Shown: positions 1-5,516 of the stretch, piece after piece
Layout of the letters: every line of letters starts with the position of its first letter
Numbering within the stretch: position 1 is the first letter of the stretch
Assembly: GCA_023434015.1 (NCBI GenBank)
Contig: JAEYTM010000272.1
Span: 1 to 7,086 of the forward strand
Source of the DNA: Pseudomonadota bacterium
GTDB taxonomy: Bacteria > Pseudomonadota > Alphaproteobacteria > Caulobacterales > Caulobacteraceae
Length of the DNA: 7,086 nucleotides
Reading direction: 5' to 3'
Position numbers and translations under genes: made by a program
The notes under the pieces: model-generated
Told to the model about the DNA's origin: nothing
Seen by the model: only the letters and a program-made list of their open reading frames with translations
The model's database searches: none

Positions 1-675
1 GGCGACCGCAAGGTCCAGATCGCCGTCGCCGTCCACGTCACCCAGCGCAGTCCCGTACGCGCCGTCGGCGGTGAGATAGGGTACGGCGGCCGCATAGCCG
101 CCAGTTCCGTCGCTCAGCAGCACGGAGGCGCTGCCCCCGAGGAGGTTGCCGGTGACGATGTCCAGTACGCCATCGCCGTTCAGGTCGCCCAGCGTGACCG
201 ACGCTGGATAGTCGCCGACGTCGATCGTTAGATTTAGTGCAAAGCCGCCCGCCCCGTCGCCCAGCAGCACCGAAACCTTATCGCCGCTGTTATTCGCGAC
301 AACCGCGTCCAGGTTTCCGTCGCCGTTCATGTCGCCAAGGGCGAAAGCAGTTCCGGTCACGGCGATGTCGGACCCCGCGCCGAACCCGCCGCTGCCATCG
401 CCCAGCCTTACCTCGATCTTAAAGTTGTGGATGGTCACGAGGTCCAGGACCCCGTCACCATCCAGATCGCCAAGCGCGAGCGCCCTCACGGCCGTTTCCG
501 TGGTCAGGGTAGACGCCGCGCTGAAGCCCCCGGTCCCGTCTCCCATCGATATTGAGACGGTCCCCGAGGTGAAGTTCGCGGCCACAAGGTCGAGGTCGCC
601 ATCGCCGTCAAGGTCGGCCGTCGCCACGTAGACCGGCTGGATGCCGGTGGTGATGGTGCTGTCCAGTTTGAGCAT
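1..675 (-). CDS. FG-GAP/VCBS repeat protein, N-terminal part (runs off window)
   Basis: The minus-strand frame is open from an ATG at 675 to base 1, giving 225 codons with no stop, so the C-terminus lies outside the window. An in-frame TAG about ten codons upstream of the ATG limits the start. The protein is a tandem array of about 46-50-residue units. Each has a calcium-loop-like motif (ADLDGDGDLDLV, LGDLDGDGVLDLV, LGDMNGDGNLDAV, LGDLNGDGVLDIV, LGDVDGDGDLDLA) and then a strand ending in a VSVLLGDGxGGF-like turn. Four full units and the start of a fifth are visible. This pattern is typical of FG-GAP/VCBS blades, which form beta-propellers in extracellular or surface proteins. No signal peptide or membrane segment is present; the repeats begin at about residue 18. 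A C-terminal type I secretion signal is possible but cannot be seen. The ribosome binding site is weak (GGGG three bases before the ATG). The family is clear; the precise function is unknown. Confidence 0.85.
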   Translation of the reverse strand, partial: MLKLDSTITTGIQPVYVATADLDGDGDLDLVAANFTSGTVSISMGDGTGGFSAASTLTTETAVRALALGDLDGDGVLDLVTIHNFKIEVRLGDGSGGFGAGSDIAVTGTAFALGDMNGDGNLDAVVANNSGDKVSVLLGDGAGGFALNLTIDVGDYPASVTLGDLNGDGVLDIVTGNLLGGSASVLLSDGTGGYAAAVPYLTADGAYGTALGDVDGDGDLDLAVA

Positions 676-897
676 ATGCCCCACGCGCCTGCAGTTTGCG
701 CGGTCCTAGAGCATGAATCAGGCGTGAAGCCACCCTATGTTTAGGCCGATCCGCGCCTTTACGGCCCTCCTGACTTTAGGCCCCGAAGATCCAGCCCGTC
801 GTCAGGCCCGAGAGCTGGACGTTCTGCAGCACCAGTCGCGCTCCGCTCGGGTCGGCGACAGCGTCGGCGCGCCGCGGAGCTCGCCCGGAGTGCGCCG
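676..897. other. Gene-poor gap with possible decayed 5' part of the AraC gene
   Basis: No convincing gene is seen. The reading frame of the following AraC remnant stays open back to a TAG at 742-744 but has no ATG, GTG or TTG before 898. The residues just before 898 (ELARSAP) fit the first helix of an AraC HTH, so coding sequence of a former longer gene probably extends into this gap. The stretch at 705-730 (CCTAGAGCATGAATCA and following) recalls a dispersed intergenic motif of alphaproteobacteria, but that is from memory only. Confidence 0.4.
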
Positions 898-1140
898 ATG
901 GACCTCCGGCGCTTCCTGCAGGCTTTCGAGACGCTGCATGGCGCGAGCCCCGACCGAGCGCTGCGTATGGCTAGGCTGACGGAGGCGAGGCGGCTTCTGG
1001 ATACAGAGGAGTTTTCGATGAAGGAGATCGCTTGGCGGGTCGGCTACAGCCACGTCAGCAATTTCGTCGCCGCCTTCTCCAGCCACTTCGGCCAGCCCCC
1101 CGGGCAGTTCAGCCGTCGCGTGCGGACGGCGGCCACCTAG
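898..1140 (+). pseudogene. AraC-family regulator remnant (HTH domain only)
   Basis: The 80-residue product matches the AraC/XylS DNA-binding domain and nothing else. It starts inside the first HTH (LRRFLQAFETLHGASP), continues through the linker helix (RMARLTEARRLL) and contains the second HTH (FSMKEIAWRVGYSHVSNFVAAFSSHFGQ), ending with PPGQFSRR. Full AraC proteins are about 250-330 residues with an N-terminal sensing domain, which is absent. The frame upstream of the ATG still reads HTH-like sequence (AAELARSAP) but has no start codon, so the ATG is probably an internal methionine of a decayed gene. A GGAG at 887-890, seven bases before the ATG, means translation of the short form cannot be excluded. 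With half of HTH1 missing it is unlikely to be a normal regulator. It converges with the small minus-strand ORF, and the two stops share CTAG at 1137-1140. Confidence 0.6.
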
Positions 1141-1325
1141 GCGTCGTGGATCGGCGTATCCTGGCGCCAGATCGCGTCCCCGCCCGTGGACCGGTCGTCT
1201 CGCCGCGGAGCCATGGCCAGGGCCAGCCCCAGCAGCGCCTGGCGCTGACGCGGGGTCATGGCGGCATAGGCCGCCATCAGGGCCGACGCTCCGGAAAGGT
1301 CTTCGGACGGGTCGCTCTTGCTCAT
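1137..1325 (-). CDS. Small hypothetical protein, 62 residues
   Basis: From the ATG at 1325 the product is 62 residues. It begins MSKSDPSEDLSG, has a likely amphipathic helix region (ALMAAYAAMTPRQRQALLGLALAMAP) in the middle, and ends in a polar tail. Codon use is strongly G/C-ending like the surrounding real genes, which supports coding. The frame is open further upstream to an ATG at 1397, but those 24 extra residues look like non-coding translation and the MSKSDPSED start is more natural. No clear Shine-Dalgarno precedes either start. The MTPRQRQALLGLA stretch resembles the start of helix-turn-helix segments but is too short to call. It lies downstream of the clpX terminator on the same strand, so it is not an obvious part of the clpX transcript. 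I do not recognise a family. Confidence 0.5.
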   Translation of the reverse strand: MSKSDPSEDLSGASALMAAYAAMTPRQRQALLGLALAMAPRRDDRSTGGDAIWRQDTPIHDA

Positions 1326-1426
1326 CGAGGCGATACGGGCGCCGAAAGAGCCGGGTGCGCAAGGCCCCGCGTTCCTCAAACCGTGCCTTATGATCATTTC
1401 GCAGCCGGATCAGGCGGACCGCGCAT

Positions 1427-1458
1427 GAAAAAGGCCCCGCAGTCGCCTGCGGGGCCTT
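1427..1458 (-). terminator. Intrinsic terminator of clpX
   Basis: A perfect 12-bp inverted repeat (AAGGCCCCGCAG, loop TCGC, CTGCGGGGCCTT) spans 1431-1458. Reading the minus strand, the GC-rich stem runs into five T residues (complement of AAAAA at 1428-1432) and then C. It lies 18 bases beyond the clpX stop, the expected place for a rho-independent terminator. Confidence 0.92.
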
Positions 1459-1476
1459 AACTTTCGGACGCCTACG

Positions 1477-2739
1477 TCAGGCCGCGCCGCCCTTGTCGCG
1501 ACGTTCGGCGTAGATGATCAGCGGCTGGGCGCGGCCTTCGATGACTTCGGCGTTGACCACCACTTCCTCGACCCCGTCGTAGGTCGGCAACTCGTACATG
1601 GTGTCGAGCAGCACGCCTTCCAGGATCGAACGCAGACCCCGCGCGCCGGTGCGCCGCTGGATGGCCTTGCGGGCCACGGCGTTCAGCGCGTCATCGGTGA
1701 ACGTCAGACCGACATTCTCCATGTCGAACAGCCGCACATACTGCTTCACGAAGGCGTTCTTCGGCTCGGTGAGGATCTTCACCAGCGCCTTCTCGTCCAG
1801 GTCGTCCAGGGTGGCGATCACCGGCAGACGGCCGACGAACTCCGGGATCAGGCCGAAGCGCAGCAGATCGTCGGGCTCCACCTGACGGAAGATCTCGCCA
1901 GTGCGACGCTCGTCCGGGTCGGAGACCTTGGCGCCGAAACCGATCGACGTGCCCTGCCCCCGGGCGGAGATGATCTTCTCCAGCCCGGCGAAGGCGCCGC
2001 CGCAGATGAACAGGATGTTGGTGGTGTCGACCTGCAGGAACTCCTGCTGCGGATGCTTGCGCCCGCCCTGAGGCGGCACGGAGGCGACGGTGCCTTCCAT
2101 GATCTTCAGCAGCGCCTGCTGCACGCCTTCGCCCGACACGTCGCGGGTGATCGACGGGTTGTCGGACTTGCGGCTGATCTTGTCGACTTCGTCGATGTAG
2201 ACGATGCCGCGCTGGGCGCGTTCGACGTTGTAGTCGGCGGCCTGCAGCAGCTTCAGGATGATGTTCTCGACATCCTCGCCCACATAACCCGCTTCGGTGA
2301 GCGTCGTTGCGTCCGCGACGGTGAACGGCACGTCGATGATTCGCGCCAGGGTCTGGGCGAGCAGCGTCTTGCCGGTCCCGGTCGGGCCGATCAGCAGGAT
2401 GTTGGCCTTGCCCAGCTCGACGTCGTTGTTCTTCGTAGCGTGGTTCAGGCGCTTGGAGTGGTTGTGGACGGCGACCGAGAGCACCTTCTTGGCGTGGTCC
2501 TGGCCGATCACATAATCGTCGAGAACCTCGCGGATTTCCTTCGGAGTCGGCACCCCGTCCTTTGATTTAACAAAGGAAATTTTGTGCTCTTCCCGAATGA
2601 TGTCCATGCACAGTTCGACGCATTCATCGCAGATGAACACCGTCGGGCCCGCGATCAGCTTGCGGACTTCGTGCTGGCTCTTGCCGCAGAACGAGCAGTA
2701 GAGCGTGCTCTTGGAGTCTCCGCTTGCGGCCTTGGTCAT
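1477..2739 (-). CDS. clpX: ATP-dependent Clp protease ATP-binding subunit ClpX
   Basis: ClpX is the AAA+ unfoldase that recognises tagged substrates, unfolds them with ATP and threads them into ClpP in the cytosol. In Caulobacter it is essential and drives cell-cycle proteolysis. The 420-residue product has the usual length. Visible motifs: zinc-binding domain with C15, C18, C37 and C40; Walker A GPTGTGKT at 118-125; pore-1 loop GYVG at 151-154; Walker B IVYIDE at 179-184; pore-2 RKH at 227-229; ClpP-docking IGF loop at 266-268; arginine finger R304 in EFVGRLP; sensor-2 GARGLRSI at 365-372. The start at 2739 (MTKAASGDSK) gives the conserved N-terminus; the frame stays open 83 codons further upstream but that part is not ClpX-like. 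A GGGAGAG lies upstream at somewhat long spacing. An AT-rich codon patch encodes the linker at residues 53-60. It is transcribed divergently from the HAD gene and ends at a strong terminator. Confidence 0.98.
   Translation of the reverse strand: MTKAASGDSKSTLYCSFCGKSQHEVRKLIAGPTVFICDECVELCMDIIREEHKISFVKSKDGVPTPKEIREVLDDYVIGQDHAKKVLSVAVHNHSKRLNHATKNNDVELGKANILLIGPTGTGKTLLAQTLARIIDVPFTVADATTLTEAGYVGEDVENIILKLLQAADYNVERAQRGIVYIDEVDKISRKSDNPSITRDVSGEGVQQALLKIMEGTVASVPPQGGRKHPQQEFLQVDTTNILFICGGAFAGLEKIISARGQGTSIGFGAKVSDPDERRTGEIFRQVEPDDLLRFGLIPEFVGRLPVIATLDDLDEKALVKILTEPKNAFVKQYVRLFDMENVGLTFTDDALNAVARKAIQRRTGARGLRSILEGVLLDTMYELPTYDGVEEVVVNAEVIEGRAQPLIIYAERRDKGGAA
2559..2576. repeat. Perfect inverted repeat inside clpX
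   Basis: CCTTTG (2559-2564) and CAAAGG (2571-2576) are perfect inverted arms around ATTTAA. They fall in an AT-rich stretch (2561-2586) of the otherwise GC-rich clpX gene, in codons of the linker between the zinc-binding and AAA+ domains. Confidence 0.75.
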
Positions 2740-2957
2740 GGTCGTTTTCTCACTCTCCCGACGACACGGCCGTGAGCCGGCCGCGCCGCCCATCCGGGAC
2801 GTCTGCGCCCTTACAATGCAGATTACGCGCCGCGGGTTGTCTAAGTCTTGACATTCCCCGATCCGGACCGGGATCACAAGCTTTCGCTGACGGCAGCGGC
2901 AATTGGTGGCGCGGCGCCCGCAGGGGCGTCGCCATTTTAGATGGGAAGCGGACCGAA
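2740..2957. promoter_or_regulatory. Divergent clpX / cicA regulatory region
   Basis: These 218 bases separate the divergent starts of clpX and the HAD gene. In Caulobacter the equivalent interval carries several mapped clpX promoters. On the plus strand a consensus-like -35 TTGACA lies at 2848-2853 with a poor -10 (GGATCA) 17 bases on, pointing toward the HAD gene. An imperfect dyad (GATCCGG / CCGGGATC) overlaps the spacer at 2861-2875. GC-rich inverted segments around 2910-2933 may fold in the HAD-gene leader. I could not pick a convincing clpX promoter by eye. Confidence 0.4.
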
Positions 2958-3623
2958 ATGACACAAGAGCGGTCCGAACCGGCGACACCGGCGGACGACG
3001 CCCAGCCGCCCGCGTGGGCGGACGGCGCGCCCATCGTGGCCTTCGACTTCGACGGCACGCTGACTGTGCGCGACAGCTTTACGGCCTTCCTCAAGTGGCG
3101 CGCAGGCGGCGCCCGCTACACCCTCGGGCTCCTGCGCCTCCTGCCCGCGGCGATCGCCTATCTGTTCCACAGAGACCGTGGCCGGATAAAGGCGAAGGCG
3201 ACGGCCGAATTCCTGAAGGGCGTGGCGCGAGAGCGGCTGGAGGCCGACGCCCGCGCCTTCGCCCAGGCCTGTTCGCGCAGCCTGCTGCGTCCTGACGCTG
3301 TCGCGGCCTGGAAACGCTGGCGGGCGCAGGGCGTGCGGCTGGTCATCGTCACCGCCTCGCCGGACGTGGTGGTGGGCCCCTTCGCCCGGGGCCTCGGCGC
3401 CGATCTGCTGATCGGCACCGAACTGGCCTATGACGCCATGGACCGCGTCACCGGCGTCTTCGCCACCCCCAACTGCCGTGGGCCGGAGAAGATGGTCAGG
3501 CTGCACGACCGCTTCGGGCCGGAGCTGCGCATCAAGGCCGCCTATGGGGACACCCGCGGCGACCGGGAGATGCTGGGCGCCGCCGAGATCGCCGGCTACC
3601 GGGTGTTCACCGCCCGCCCCTGA
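2958..3623 (+). CDS. cicA: HAD-IB family phosphatase, CicA-like
   Basis: The 221-residue product carries all HAD phosphatase motifs: motif I DFDGT at 30-34 (nucleophile D30, acid/base D32), motif II VIVTAS with T132, motif III K178 in GPEKMVRL, and motif IV GDTRGD with D198 and D202. About 100 residues of mostly helical cap lie between motifs I and II, the C1-cap layout of HAD-IB enzymes such as SerB and PgpC. Residues 54-70 are hydrophobic, as in PgpC-like lipid phosphatases. The start at 2958 is preceded by GGGAAGCGGA; the frame is open upstream into the clpX 5' end but that is unlikely coding. The first 24 residues are Pro/Ala-rich and probably disordered. Its position and orientation between clpP and clpX match Caulobacter cicA, whose overexpression I recall as toxic. 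The substrate is unknown. It is not an OtsB-type enzyme, which has a different cap. It converges on otsA with five bases between stops. Confidence 0.85.
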   Translation: MTQERSEPATPADDAQPPAWADGAPIVAFDFDGTLTVRDSFTAFLKWRAGGARYTLGLLRLLPAAIAYLFHRDRGRIKAKATAEFLKGVARERLEADARAFAQACSRSLLRPDAVAAWKRWRAQGVRLVIVTASPDVVVGPFARGLGADLLIGTELAYDAMDRVTGVFATPNCRGPEKMVRLHDRFGPELRIKAAYGDTRGDREMLGAAEIAGYRVFTARP

Positions 3624-3628
3624 GCGGC

Positions 3629-5005
3629 CTAGACCGGTACGGACCGCAGCGCGTCCACGAAGGCGTCGCGCCAGGCGGTGACGTCGGCGGTCCGCACCCC
3701 TTCGATCAGGCTCTCCCAGCGGCGGATACGCTCGGCGCGGTCCATCGCCAGCCCGCGGTGGATGGCGTCGGAGACGTCCTCGCGGCTGAACGGGTTGACG
3801 ATCAACGCCTCGGGCATCTGCTCGGCGGCGCCAGCGAACCGCGACAGGATGAGCACGCCGGGATCGGACGGGTCCTGGGCGGCCACATATTCCTTGGCGA
3901 CGAGGTTCATCCCATCGCGCAGCGGGGTGACAAGGCCGACAGCCGCGGCGCGATAGATTCCCGCCAGTTCGTCGCGCCGATAGCTTCGATTGGCGTACCG
4001 GATCGGCACCCAGTCCACCGTCGCGAAGGCGCCGTTGATCCGCCCCGACACGCCATCGAGCCGCGCCCGGATCTCCTGATAGGCGGCCACCTCCCCGCGG
4101 CTTGGCGTGGCGATCTGCAGTAGGAACACCTGCTCGTGGGCGTTCGGCGTGTCGTTCAGATACTGTTCGTAGGCGAGGAAGCGCTCCTCCAGCCCCTTGG
4201 AATAGTCCAGCCGATCGACGCCGACGATCATCCGGCGCCCGTTCAGGCTGGCCTCCATCCGCTCGCGCCAGCCACGAGCCACCTCACCCTCCGCCGCCTC
4301 GATGAAGGCCTCGGCGTCCAGCCCGATCGGATAGGCCCCGAGCTTGACGTTGCGGCCGAACGCCGTCGCCGTTTCGTCGACGACCGTCCCACCCGCGGCC
4401 TGCACCACATAGTCCTGGAAGGCGCCCAGGGAGTCCTCACTCTGGAAGCCGACCAGGTCGTAATCGAACAGCGACTGCACCAGTTCGCGGTGGTTCGGCA
4501 GGGTGTCGAACAGCCGGCGCGCCGGCCAGGGGATGTGCAGGAAGAAGCCGATCCGGTTGCGCACGCCAAGGCGGCGCAGCTCCCGGGCCATCGGGATCAG
4601 ATGATAGTCGTGCACCCAGATGAAATCGTCGGGCTCCAGAAGCGGCAGCACGGTCTCGGCGAACCGGGTGTTGACCCGTGCATAGCCCTCGCCGAACGAG
4701 CGTTCATAAGCCGACAGGTCGATCCGGTAGTGGAAAAGCGGCCAGAGGGTCCGGTTGGCGTAGCCATTGTAGTACTCGTCCCGATCCTGTTCCTCGAGAT
4801 CGACGGTCGCAACGGTCACGTCGTGGCCACGCTGCATGGAGATCTGGCCGGTGAAGCTGTCTACCGTGCGCCCGCTCCAACCGAACCATATGCCGCTGTA
4901 TTCGCGTAAGGCGGCCGACAGAGCCATGGACAGGCCGCCGACGCTGGCGCCGTGCTCGTCCTCCGGATGGCTGACGCGGTTGGAGATGACAATCAGCCGT
5001 CCCAT
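3629..5005 (-). CDS. otsA: Trehalose-6-phosphate synthase (GT20)
   Basis: OtsA transfers glucose from a nucleotide sugar (usually UDP-glucose) to glucose 6-phosphate, giving trehalose 6-phosphate, the first step of osmo- and stress-protective trehalose synthesis in the cytosol. From the ATG at 5005 the product is 458 residues, the usual single-domain length. Family landmarks are in order: SNRV with R10, VGGL at 22-25, W40, YNG at 79-81, W88, HDYHL at 132-136, FLHIPWP at 155-161, RLDYSKGL with R265 and K270, and DGMNLVAKE at 364-372. The start is fixed by AAGGAGAT at 5009-5016, five bases from the ATG to the AGGAG core. A longer frame starts at 5065, its ATG overlapping the stop of the upstream receiver-like ORF, but the extra 20 residues are Arg/Ala-rich and unlike OtsA. 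No otsB lies in the window. No clear terminator follows before the convergent HAD gene. Confidence 0.96.
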   Translation of the reverse strand: MGRLIVISNRVSHPEDEHGASVGGLSMALSAALREYSGIWFGWSGRTVDSFTGQISMQRGHDVTVATVDLEEQDRDEYYNGYANRTLWPLFHYRIDLSAYERSFGEGYARVNTRFAETVLPLLEPDDFIWVHDYHLIPMARELRRLGVRNRIGFFLHIPWPARRLFDTLPNHRELVQSLFDYDLVGFQSEDSLGAFQDYVVQAAGGTVVDETATAFGRNVKLGAYPIGLDAEAFIEAAEGEVARGWRERMEASLNGRRMIVGVDRLDYSKGLEERFLAYEQYLNDTPNAHEQVFLLQIATPSRGEVAAYQEIRARLDGVSGRINGAFATVDWVPIRYANRSYRRDELAGIYRAAAVGLVTPLRDGMNLVAKEYVAAQDPSDPGVLILSRFAGAAEQMPEALIVNPFSREDVSDAIHRGLAMDRAERIRRWESLIEGVRTADVTAWRDAFVDALRSVPV

Positions 5006-5008
5006 GCG

Positions 5009-5016
5009 ATCTCCTT
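5009..5016 (-). promoter_or_regulatory. Ribosome binding site that fixes the otsA start
   Basis: The minus strand reads AAGGAGAT here, a near-perfect Shine-Dalgarno, with the AGGAG core five bases before the ATG at 5005. This favours the 458-residue OtsA (MGRLIVISNRV) over the ATG at 5065, which overlaps the upstream stop codon as ATGA. Confidence 0.85.
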
Positions 5017-5061
5017 CGCCGAAACCGCGAACCCGACGGGCCGCCCCGGCGGCGCGCCGCT

Positions 5062-5364
5062 TCATCCCGCGGGAATGATCACGGAGGGAACGCCCCAGGT
5101 GTGTTCCAGGTCGCGCGCCAGCTCGAACCCATCGCGCTGCCCGGACAGTTCTGGATGGATAAGCGCGATATCGGCAGCAGTCTGGGCGACGATCGCCAAA
5201 GCCCGCGCAGCTGAATCGACCGGACCGAGAACATTGAGACCGGCATCGGCCAACAACTCTACAATACGATCAGGAAGATCCTTCAATCTCCCCACCACCA
5301 TGACCGTCGAAAACTGCTCGCATTGGCCGATCAAATCATTAGGCATGTTCATGCGCGATGGCAT
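5062..5364 (-). CDS. Truncated, degenerate receiver-like protein upstream of otsA
   Basis: From the ATG at 5364 the product is 100 residues; ATGs at 5352 and 5346, or a TTG at 5451 inside the clpP terminator, are alternatives, and none has a good Shine-Dalgarno. The pattern follows a response-regulator receiver fold: strand STVMVVG, helix LPDRIVELLADAG, strand LNVLGPVDSAARAL, strand ADIALIHPELSG, helix DGFELARDL and strand VPSVIIPAG. The usual acidic pair after strand 1 is GR, and the phospho-acceptor Asp position (expected in a LLDVNL-like strand) reads H in ALIHPEL. The ORF stops after strand 4, lacking alpha4-beta5-alpha5 with its conserved Lys. Third codon positions are visibly less GC-rich than in otsA or clpP. 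The stop overlaps an upstream otsA-frame ATG and lies 57 bases from the otsA start, so co-transcription is likely. It could be a pseudo-receiver regulator or a decaying gene. Confidence 0.5.
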   Translation of the reverse strand: MPSRMNMPNDLIGQCEQFSTVMVVGRLKDLPDRIVELLADAGLNVLGPVDSAARALAIVAQTAADIALIHPELSGQRDGFELARDLEHTWGVPSVIIPAG

Positions 5365-5452
5365 ACGCCAGCGCTTGAAATGGGAAAACACCTGCCCGGC
5401 TAAACTTAATGTGAGGCCGACCACGGCCTTGTGATGCCGCTGCTCAGGCAAG

Positions 5453-5491
5453 AAAAAGCCCGCGAAGGCCGCCGCAGCGGCCCTCGCGGGC
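5453..5491 (-). terminator. Intrinsic terminator of clpP
   Basis: Inverted arms GCCCGCGAAGGCCGC and GCGGCCCTCGCGGGC flank the loop CGCA (5458-5491), with one mismatched pair. On the minus strand the stem is followed by five T residues (complement of AAAAA at 5453-5457). It begins 25 bases after the clpP stop, matching the report that Caulobacter clpP is monocistronic with its own terminator. Confidence 0.92.
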
Positions 5492-5516
5492 GAACATCTC
5501 GGCGATGCGGAGCCGA

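Noticed and set aside
1..675. Short direct repeats as a CRISPR array
   Set aside because: The periodic GTCGCC-type motifs are the coding repeats of the FG-GAP protein, with variable period and no identical repeats or unique spacers.
802..1362. 186-codon minus-strand ORF
   Set aside because: Arg/Pro/Ala-rich translation typical of a GC-rich shadow frame, overlapping the AraC HTH and the small ORF without any recognisable domain.
2053..2565. 170-codon plus-strand ORF inside clpX
   Set aside because: Antisense shadow of a highly conserved gene; no domain of its own.
2724..2957. Upstream extension of the HAD gene
   Set aside because: It would overlap the clpX start and promoter region; the ATG at 2958 has a ribosome site and yields a normal HAD length.
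2740..2988. 83-codon upstream extension of clpX
   Set aside because: The frame is open but the sequence is not ClpX-like, overlaps the divergent HAD gene start, and the ATG at 2739 gives the normal 420-residue protein.
2958..3623. HAD gene as OtsB (trehalose-6-phosphatase) partner of otsA
   Set aside because: Its cap lies between motifs I and II (C1 type), unlike OtsB, and it is on the opposite strand; it fits CicA by position.
4136..4909. 257-codon plus-strand ORF opposite otsA
   Set aside because: Long open antisense frame caused by GC-rich codon bias; composition and lack of motifs indicate a shadow.
5079..5107. EcfG-type promoter upstream of otsA (GGAAC then CGTT on the minus strand)
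   Set aside because: The spacer is only about 10 bases instead of 16-17, and the boxes lie in the receiver-like ORF.
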